A stretch of 10,370 nt of DNA, taken from assembly GCA_001824635.1 (NCBI GenBank), contig MHYB01000110.1:4772-15141 (forward strand), written 5' to 3'. Under the pieces are notes generated by a model. That model did not search any database. It worked only from the letters and a program-made list of their open reading frames with translations, and had not been told where the DNA came from. Both the position numbers and the translations under genes were made by a program. The DNA is from Planctomycetes bacterium GWF2_50_10. Lineage in GTDB: Bacteria; Planctomycetota; Phycisphaerae; Sedimentisphaerales; GWF2-50-10. Below, piece by piece: positions 1-5,673 of this stretch; the stretch's first letter is position 1; every line of letters begins with the position of its first letter.

Positions 1-3000
1 ATACGGGGCAAACGCTCGAACGAACAAGCTACGATGACGGCAGCGGGATGGTAAGCCGTATAGAATATGTGGTGAAGGATCGTGACGGGACGGAGCAGTT
101 CTTTTGCGTGGAGAATCCGAGTATCGAAGCGGCTGGGCCATTTGGTGAAATCGGGTTCTGTGTAAACGCGAATCTGGCAGCGGTGAGGGATCGATTCGGC
201 AATGAGATCAATTTTACATGGGACAGCGAGCAAAAAGCTATCACCAGGATGACGTGCCCCAGCGCGACGATAGAGCTTGATCTTGATGGCAATGGTTTTT
301 ATACGGAGGCCAGGCTTGTAAGCGAAGGGCAGATATGCCTGCGGGTGGATTATGTGTGGGATGATGGGGCTTCGATCTATAAAGTAATAAAGCGGGGCAG
401 CGGAGTCGATGCAAACGGCGTGTATGATACGACTAGGCTCATGGAACAGGTTGTTGGGTATCAGTATGATGCCAATGCGCTGGTAAGGCGAATTTCGTAC
501 GATGATATTTCAAAGGCCTCGATCGAGATAGATTATGACGAATTTTCGAGGGTGAAGGCGAGGAGGGATTTTGTAGAGGCGGGGGTTTGGCTGGAAACGA
601 AATACAGTTATGAATTTTTTCGGCCTGAAGGTGCGGGCGAGGCATGGTGGCTCAAAACAATCGAATCGACGCCTTACAAGGATGAGATCACGATACAGAA
701 TGCGAACGGTGCGGCGGTGGAGTCGAAGATAATAACAGCAGATGGCTGTTCGGCAATCGATTCTAACTGCACATTCGCTGATGTGAGGCATCCGCTCAAG
801 CCCACGGAAATAACGGAATCGTTCGATGGTTTTAAACGCAAGACGAAGATCGTTTATAATGCGTTCGGTGATGCTGTTGAAAAACGCGTTTATGTTGACG
901 CGACAGAGTATATTTGTGAACTGTTCGCGTATCATCCAGATTACAGCGAACAAATTTGTAAAACCGGTTTTACGGAACTTAGCGGCAGGGGCGAGCGGGT
1001 ACAGACGCGATATGTTTACGGAGATGCCTCTGGCCAGGCGGATGAGTATGGCAAGTACATGGTTGAGCAAAAGGTTCTCATATCGGGGGCGGCCGGCGAG
1101 CCGAACGCGGTCTGGGCTTCTACGAAATTTAAATATTTACCAAACGGGCTTGTTAGCAAGAAGATCGATCCGAATAATTTTGTTACGATTTACGAATATG
1201 ATTCTTTTTGTAATAAGACGTTTGAAAAAGTTTTGCAGGGCGGCGAATTGCAGCCGGTCAAGCGATACTATCATGACGGCCTGGGCAGGTTGTGTCTTGA
1301 GGCTTCGGCGGGCGGGCTGGTTACAAGATACTGGCTTGACGATTTCGGTAACTGTTATAAAACCGATTTGTATGATGATCCACAGTGTATGAGCAAAAGC
1401 AGCGGTGAATTTGTGCCATCATCTTATGACGGTGTGGTACAGCTTGGCTTTACGCAGGCTGGATTTGACAATCGGTCGAATAAGACATTTGAACGGCTGC
1501 TTTCATCCGGTACGGTAAGAACCAACTACACACGCAATAATGCGCCGAAACTCAAGCTCTACGACGACGGCGGGGGGATAGAATACAGCTATGATCAGCG
1601 CGGTCTGAAAATTCAGGAGCGGCGCATAAACCGTGATGTGAACGACTTCGTAATTAAACATGCATATGACAGCATGTCGCGCTTAATCCAAACAGATCAT
1701 TACGATTATGATGATATGACGCTGCTGAAATCAGTGCGGCAGGGTTACACTGCATCAGGATCCGCCACGTTAAAGCGGGTGAGCGGGGACATGATGCAGG
1801 ATTACGAATCGCTTGATGAGTATGACATTCTTGGCCGGAGGATACAAAGTGTTGTCGCGCCGGGTTCGGTTGCGCTTGCTACGTTATATGGCTATGACGC
1901 GAGCGGAAACTGCGTTCATGAAATTGATCCCAATGGTACCAAAACCCACTATGAGTATGATCTTACGGGGCACAAAACAGCGGAATATTTTTCGCAGGTT
2001 GATCCGAATTTGGCGGGACAGGTCAAAACCAGATACGAGTATTATGCCAATGGACTTGAAAAGAGTGTTACGTCTTATGATCATGATGGCTCGGTGCTTG
2101 CGAAGAAACAATTAGAATATGATGCCAGACGGCGGGTTATAAGGATCACACAGCAGATCGATGCGACTCGAAACGCGGTGACTTCTTATCAATACTTCGA
2201 TACAGGTTTTGATCATGACGGTGAAATTTATAATATCCGTATAACTGATGCGGCGGGCAAAGATACTTTTATCCGTACAGACGCGATGGGAAACTGGATC
2301 AAGATGCTCTATCCATCCGGCGCGGTAAAACTTGCCAATTACAACGTGGATGGAACGATTGGTTCGCGGGCTTTGTTCGATGATGAAGGGAATTTGCGGT
2401 GGATATCCTACCAATATGATGGTTATGGAAATCGCATGCGCACAGACTATCCTGATGGCGGATACGTTCTGCACGAATACGACAGTTTCGCAAGAAAGAT
2501 CTGCACGAGAGATTTCAGAACCGGATCAGAAAATATCGGTGGTTCATCCTGCATTGAATATTCGTACGACCCGCTTGACAGGCTCATCGAAGCCAAAGAT
2601 CACCGCGGTTTTGTAACATCATACTCCTATGCCGCAAACGATAAGCTTGGAAGTATCTGTGTCCTTGCTCCCGGGGGCAGCGAGCCAATATATGAAATCA
2701 TGTATGAATATGATGGGGCTTGCAGGCTTGCCAATATATTTATGCCAAATACTTTTTCGATGCCGGCGAGTTTTACAAATGATAGGAACTCGCGCGTCAA
2801 GCAGACCCGCTTTAATTTGTCCAGTTCGCTGTTCGGCGGCGAGGTGATGGATGTTAATTACAGCTATGATCGTGATGATAATATTACTTTTGTGAGTGTA
2901 TCACCTTCGAGCGTCAATTTTGCCGTTGCGTATTCTTATGACGGCTTGAATCGCCTGCGCGGCTCAAACCAAACCTGTGCGGGCGGGGCTATGAATTTAT

Positions 3001-4232
3001 CGTACGGCTATGATATGCTTTCGCGGCTCACGAATGAAACAGGCGATGAAGATATCTCATACACTTGGGACGACGCAGGCAACCTGCTGGCAAAATCTCG
3101 TTTAGAGCCTGGAACGTATTCTTATAACGGCGATCAGATCGTGGCGGATTCAAACGGCAGGGCAGTTGAATGGGATCAGAATCTTCGCGCCCGGTCATCC
3201 TTTGTGAGTGCATCGCAGGTCGATCAGTTCGCGATAGATTACACCTGGGATGGCTTCATAAAAAATTGCTGGCATAATGGCACTAGTGAGATATCACGTT
3301 ACAGCCCTGACGGCCCACGCGTGAGCAGGGGGAATAATTATTACATTTATGACACCTATTCATCTCCCGCCAGGGTGCTCATGGTCTTTGGCGAGCCGCA
3401 AACGATTCTTAAGTCGTACATCTGGGCAAACGACAGGCTCATTGTTCAGTATAATGGATCAACATCATCGGCCCCGCTTTTTGTTTTGACAGATCGTCTT
3501 TGCAGCGTGCGTGCATTGGTAAATTCGGATGCCGAGATCGTATCTGCGTTCAATTATGATTCATGGGGCAATGTGCTCGGCGCGACTGGGCAAATTAATT
3601 GCGATATTCGTTTTGCGGGATATTTTTATGATTCAGAAATCGGCAAATATTATTGTCAATCGCGCTATTACGACCCGCAGACGTTTGGTTTCACAACTGC
3701 TGATCCAATCAAGCCGGATTTTCTAGAGCCAGCCAGCTTTCATCCGCTGCTATACTGCCTTGATGATCCGCTGAATCGCACAGACCCGCTGGGTCTTTAT
3801 GGCGGGATAATAAGTTCCGCCGACATTCGCGCGCGAGAGGCAAAGCGCAGCGTCGGTGCGCTCAACTGGGCAAGGCGATATATCACCGAGATCAATAAGC
3901 GGCACTTCGCAAACACGCTAAAAGTTATGCGAGAAAACGTGGGCAGCTACACAAGATCAAATTACCGCAGCAAGCTTCTGGCCAAGATAGGCACAAAAGC
4001 AAAGGGCGAGGTTCATCATGTTATTCCGCAGGAATTCCGAGCGGTTGCCAATAAAGCTCTCAAAGAATACGGTCTTTCGATAGATCATCCATGGTTCACC
4101 AGGCTCATGGATGAAGGTTCACATATTGCGATTCATCGCGCCGGTTATAACGTGGCCTGGCGGGGATTTTTCGCGAATTCACCAAACGCACTGGAAATAA
4201 TCTCAAACGCAATCGATATGGCAGGATTTTAG
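1..4232 (+). CDS. RHS/YD-repeat polymorphic toxin with C-terminal HNH-like nuclease tip (5'-partial)
   Basis: The reading frame is open from base 3 to the TAG at 4230-4232 with no stop, so the gene begins left of the window. The ATG at 48 is internal: codons 3-47 read on as TGQTLERTSYDDGSG. Residue numbers here count from that ATG. The body carries many YD-type repeats, such as IYEYDSFCNK, YGYDASGNC, YQYDGYGNRM and YSYDGLNRLRG. A degenerate RHS-associated core follows (about residues 1144-1250: VRALVNSDAEIVSAFNYDSWGN, then YDSEIGKYYCQSRYYDP, then NRTDPLGL). RHS proteins fold into a cocoon that encloses a variable C-terminal toxin, released by autoproteolysis next to the DPxGL motif. Here the variable tip is residues 1251-1394 and has an HNH-like signature. 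The immunity-like gene begins one base after the stop. Secretion signals would lie upstream and cannot be seen. RHS identity is firm; the nuclease role is inferred from motifs. Confidence 0.9.
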   Translation, partial: TGQTLERTSYDDGSGMVSRIEYVVKDRDGTEQFFCVENPSIEAAGPFGEIGFCVNANLAAVRDRFGNEINFTWDSEQKAITRMTCPSATIELDLDGNGFYTEARLVSEGQICLRVDYVWDDGASIYKVIKRGSGVDANGVYDTTRLMEQVVGYQYDANALVRRISYDDISKASIEIDYDEFSRVKARRDFVEAGVWLETKYSYEFFRPEGAGEAWWLKTIESTPYKDEITIQNANGAAVESKIITADGCSAIDSNCTFADVRHPLKPTEITESFDGFKRKTKIVYNAFGDAVEKRVYVDATEYICELFAYHPDYSEQICKTGFTELSGRGERVQTRYVYGDASGQADEYGKYMVEQKVLISGAAGEPNAVWASTKFKYLPNGLVSKKIDPNNFVTIYEYDSFCNKTFEKVLQGGELQPVKRYYHDGLGRLCLEASAGGLVTRYWLDDFGNCYKTDLYDDPQCMSKSSGEFVPSSYDGVVQLGFTQAGFDNRSNKTFERLLSSGTVRTNYTRNNAPKLKLYDDGGGIEYSYDQRGLKIQERRINRDVNDFVIKHAYDSMSRLIQTDHYDYDDMTLLKSVRQGYTASGSATLKRVSGDMMQDYESLDEYDILGRRIQSVVAPGSVALATLYGYDASGNCVHEIDPNGTKTHYEYDLTGHKTAEYFSQVDPNLAGQVKTRYEYYANGLEKSVTSYDHDGSVLAKKQLEYDARRRVIRITQQIDATRNAVTSYQYFDTGFDHDGEIYNIRITDAAGKDTFIRTDAMGNWIKMLYPSGAVKLANYNVDGTIGSRALFDDEGNLRWISYQYDGYGNRMRTDYPDGGYVLHEYDSFARKICTRDFRTGSENIGGSSCIEYSYDPLDRLIEAKDHRGFVTSYSYAANDKLGSICVLAPGGSEPIYEIMYEYDGACRLANIFMPNTFSMPASFTNDRNSRVKQTRFNLSSSLFGGEVMDVNYSYDRDDNITFVSVSPSSVNFAVAYSYDGLNRLRGSNQTCAGGAMNLSYGYDMLSRLTNETGDEDISYTWDDAGNLLAKSRLEPGTYSYNGDQIVADSNGRAVEWDQNLRARSSFVSASQVDQFAIDYTWDGFIKNCWHNGTSEISRYSPDGPRVSRGNNYYIYDTYSSPARVLMVFGEPQTILKSYIWANDRLIVQYNGSTSSAPLFVLTDRLCSVRALVNSDAEIVSAFNYDSWGNVLGATGQINCDIRFAGYFYDSEIGKYYCQSRYYDPQTFGFTTADPIKPDFLEPASFHPLLYCLDDPLNRTDPLGLYGGIISSADIRAREAKRSVGALNWARRYITEINKRHFANTLKVMRENVGSYTRSNYRSKLLAKIGTKAKGEVHHVIPQEFRAVANKALKEYGLSIDHPWFTRLMDEGSHIAIHRAGYNVAWRGFFANSPNALEIISNAIDMAGF
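372..3110 (+). repeat. YD-repeat (RHS repeat) protein region
   Basis: This is a protein-level repeat, not a DNA-level one. Degenerate units of the form Y-x-Y-D-x2-G/S-R/N, often followed by a short D-x-G/N-G segment, recur through this part of the large CDS. Clear examples are YEYDSFCNK near 1192, YYHDGLGR near 1266, YSYDQRG near 1584, YGYDASGN near 1887, YEYDLTGH near 1953, YQYDGYGN near 2412, YSYDPLDR near 2559, YSYDGLNR near 2934 and YGYDMLSR near 3006. The limits are approximate because the outer units are weak. In known RHS and teneurin proteins these strands spiral into a beta-barrel cocoon. Confidence 0.8.
3478..3797 (+). other. RHS-associated core domain ending in the DPLGL processing motif
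   Basis: This in-frame segment aligns by eye with the RHS-associated core that precedes polymorphic toxin tips: a D-x-LGSVRAL-like start (here TDRLCSVRALV), then NYDSWGN, FAGYFYDSEIGKYYCQSRYYDP, TTADPI, and finally LLYCLDDPLNRTDPLGL. The last codon of DPLGL ends at 3797, which I take as the probable boundary between conserved core and released toxin. In characterised RHS proteins self-cleavage occurs beside this motif, but the exact bond here is inferred. Some usual consensus positions differ: RLCS in place of HLGS, and DDP in place of the common NNP. Confidence 0.85.
3798..4232 (+). other. C-terminal toxin tip, HNH-superfamily nuclease-like (DUF2380/TIGR02269-like)
   Basis: These 144 residues follow the DPLGL motif of the RHS core. 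The first half is basic and helical-looking (REAKRSVGALNWARRYITEI; NYRSKLLAKIGTKAKGE). The second half holds V-H-H-V-I-P-Q-E-F (His codons at 4014-4019), then GLSIDHPWF, then H-I-A-I-H (His at 4122-4124 and 4134-4136), then N-x2-W-x2-FF. Two adjacent His, a later H-x3-H pair and a downstream Asn/Trp match the general layout of HNH/ββα-metal nuclease toxins. As I recall it, they most resemble the TIGR02269/DUF2380 family of myxobacterial lipoproteins (HH-x-x-P-Q at the front, H-x2-IH with a Trp and Phe at the end). Nuclease superfamily is likely, the exact family less sure, and activity is untested. Confidence 0.6.
4223..4226 (+). promoter_or_regulatory. Ribosome binding site of the immunity gene, inside the toxin 3' end
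   Basis: AGGA lies 7 bases before the ATG at 4234 and within the last codons of the toxin gene. With only one base between stop and start, the toxin's ribosomes would expose or re-use this site, which ties immunity synthesis to toxin synthesis. Confidence 0.6.
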
Positions 4233-4233
4233 A

Positions 4234-4812
4234 ATGAAAACAGATGCTCAAAAATTTTATTACCTTACGACTGACGACCTTCTCAAAACATACAGCCGAC
4301 ATAAGTATTACTATGGTCAGGTGCACCTTGAAGAGGAGGATTATGCTCACCTTTGGGACGCTGGGCCTGGTTTTAAAAACGCGGTGAATGTTGAGATCGA
4401 CACGGGAAAGGCCGCAGGGGATTTTATCTGGAACAGCCACAGCCTGCTTATCGTTTCGCAACGTGTCCTTGATGTTTGGGAGGGCAGTGTGCGAATTGAA
4501 ACTTATGATGTCACAGTCTCCGGAATAAAAACAGATTATCGATATAAAGGGGTTATCTGCATGGGCCGTGCGGGTGGTTTTGATCCGGTAAGATCAAAAG
4601 CAAGGTACTTACAGCTTGATAAAAAAGGGCCGCCTTCACTGATGGGTATGGAAGGGTTTTATTTTGACCACTCAACATGGGATGGCTCGGAACTGTTCAT
4701 CCTGCCGGACTTTCCGCGTTACTACATCGCCACAGCGTCCCTGATGAGCCGCATGAAAAAGGCCAGGCTTACGAATATAGATTTTCTGCCGTTGGAGATG
4801 CTGAGATTCTAG
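4234..4812 (+). CDS. Probable immunity protein, Imm11/DUF1629-like
   Basis: This 192-residue soluble protein has no signal peptide and no membrane segment. Three blocks recall the Imm11 (DUF1629) immunity family: GDFIWNSHSLLIVSQRVLDV (residues 62-81), which matches the family's 'lvSerl..il' helix; FDPVRSKA (116-123), like its D-x2-rS motif; and a C-terminal stretch with ELFILPDFPRYYIATASLM (153-171) leading to an LTNIDFLPLE ending (179-188), like the 'lFR...ivSe.l...l...gltG..F.pl' finish. The ATG lies one base after the toxin stop. AGGA at 4223-4226, inside the end of the toxin gene, sits 7 bases upstream as ribosome binding site, so translation is probably coupled. Its expected job is to bind and neutralise the RHS tip in the cytoplasm of the producer. 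Family assignment is by motif memory; position alone already makes an immunity role likely. Confidence 0.7.
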   Translation: MKTDAQKFYYLTTDDLLKTYSRHKYYYGQVHLEEEDYAHLWDAGPGFKNAVNVEIDTGKAAGDFIWNSHSLLIVSQRVLDVWEGSVRIETYDVTVSGIKTDYRYKGVICMGRAGGFDPVRSKARYLQLDKKGPPSLMGMEGFYFDHSTWDGSELFILPDFPRYYIATASLMSRMKKARLTNIDFLPLEMLRF

Positions 4813-5591
4813 AGCAGGCCTGAGCCAAGGCCCAAAGCGGTAAATGCGAGCAGTATTGCGATGATCATCTGCACAGAACGGAAGGTTACTTTCTTCATCA
4901 TGTGCTTTGCCAGGTATGCACCAGCAAAAGCGGCGGCTATTGCGGTCAGGATAAGATTGCGCGGGACGGCGCCCGCGTCGTTGAACGAGCCGGCCAGAAA
5001 TGTAAATCCGTAAACAATTATTCTTACAACATCGACTACTATCGCCGATAGTGCCGCGGTTGCGATAAATTCTTCTTTGTCCAGCCCAGCCTTTATCAGA
5101 AAAGCACTTCTAAGCGCACCCTGGTGGCCGGAGAGGCCGCCGAAAAATCCGCTCAGTAATCCCCCAAGCGGGATCCATTTGCGGCCAAAACCGATTTTTG
5201 CGAGCCGCGGGATAATTTCCAGAATGGCAAAGATAAGTATAAGCGCCGAGATAACCAGTTTCAAAGCGGTGATCTGTCGCGGGCCGAAAAATGCATACTG
5301 GTAAAGCGGTTGTGCTGCGGCGAATAAATTCAGCAGAAGTGCCCCAAGTATGGCAGCGGCGGCGGCAGGCAGGGCAAAGAGCAGTGTAACTCGCAGATCA
5401 GCTTTTTTTCCCAGCAGAATGGCTTTGAAAATGTTATTAGCCAAGTGAACCACGGCGGTCGCCGCGATCGCAGCAGGTACGGTAAAAAAGATCGCAAACG
5501 CGGGCATTAAAAGTGTGCCAAGTCCAAAGCCGCTGAAAAGCGTAAGCAGCGAAACACAGAATGAGACAGCAATGATAATCGCGTATTCCAT
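4809..5591 (-). CDS. TauE/SafE-family (TSUP) membrane permease
   Basis: A 260-residue, very hydrophobic protein with about eight membrane segments (roughly residues 3-18, 24-46, 67-90, 107-127, 140-158, 176-200, 211-229 and 238-258). The TauE/SafE family usually has 7-8 segments in about 250 residues, so length and topology fit. Two related glycine-rich motifs mark the family's internal duplication: FSGFGLGTLLMPAF at 19-32, and LSGFFGGLSGHQGALRSAFL at 146-165. Members export or import small anions such as sulfite, sulfoacetate or other organosulfur compounds; the substrate here cannot be told. No upstream in-frame ATG, GTG or TTG was found near the start, and beginning later would destroy the first segment. 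There is no clear Shine-Dalgarno sequence before the ATG. The gene converges on the immunity gene and follows glgP on the same strand, behind a terminator. Neither neighbour suggests its substrate. Confidence 0.88.
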   Translation of the reverse strand: MEYAIIIAVSFCVSLLTLFSGFGLGTLLMPAFAIFFTVPAAIAATAVVHLANNIFKAILLGKKADLRVTLLFALPAAAAAILGALLLNLFAAAQPLYQYAFFGPRQITALKLVISALILIFAILEIIPRLAKIGFGRKWIPLGGLLSGFFGGLSGHQGALRSAFLIKAGLDKEEFIATAALSAIVVDVVRIIVYGFTFLAGSFNDAGAVPRNLILTAIAAAFAGAYLAKHMMKKVTFRSVQMIIAILLAFTALGLGSGLL

Positions 5592-5597
5592 GCTGGT

Positions 5598-5626
5598 TTT
5601 ATACCGCGCCGCAATGAAAAAGATAA
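5598..5626 (-). promoter_or_regulatory. Candidate sigma70-type promoter for the TauE-family gene
   Basis: On the minus strand a good -10 box TATAAA (5603-5598) stands 17 bases downstream of a weak -35 TTATCT (5626-5621). The -10 box ends 6 bases before the ATG, so a transcript from it would be leaderless or nearly so, which agrees with the absence of a Shine-Dalgarno sequence. The -35 box matches the consensus at only three positions, so this is tentative. Confidence 0.3.
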
Positions 5627-5630
5627 ATAA

Positions 5631-5657
5631 AAAAGCCCGGTTTTAGGCCGGGCTTTT
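5631..5657 (-). terminator. Intrinsic terminator downstream of glgP
   Basis: A perfect 10-bp inverted repeat, AAAAGCCCGG (5631-5640) and CCGGGCTTTT (5648-5657), encloses a 7-base loop. Read on the minus strand it begins 17 bases after the glgP stop codon and ends in a run of T followed by the AT-rich TTATTTATC. It should end the glgP transcript and separate it from the TauE-family gene. The stem also ends in TTTT on the plus strand, so it may work in both directions. Confidence 0.85.
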
Positions 5658-5673
5658 CTACATATGCGTCACG

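Noticed and set aside
48..50. ATG at 48 as the true start of the RHS gene
   Set aside because: The frame is open upstream to the window edge and those codons continue the YD-like pattern (TSYDDGSG). No ribosome binding site precedes the ATG, so it is internal.
510..1070. A 186-codon minus-strand frame, and an overlapping plus-strand frame at 826-1392, inside the RHS gene
   Set aside because: Both are shadows of the RHS frame, rich in Arg/Ile from out-of-frame reading, and lack any family likeness.
3798..4812. Possible base-composition break at the toxin tip and immunity gene, as a sign of recent transfer
   Set aside because: Line-by-line GC counts of about 42-55% in the tip and immunity gene overlap the values in the RHS body, so no break can be claimed by eye.
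4813..4840. GGCC-tgagccaa-GGCC as a terminator after the immunity gene
   Set aside because: The stem is only 4 bp, has no T-run, and lies within the coding sequence of the permease.
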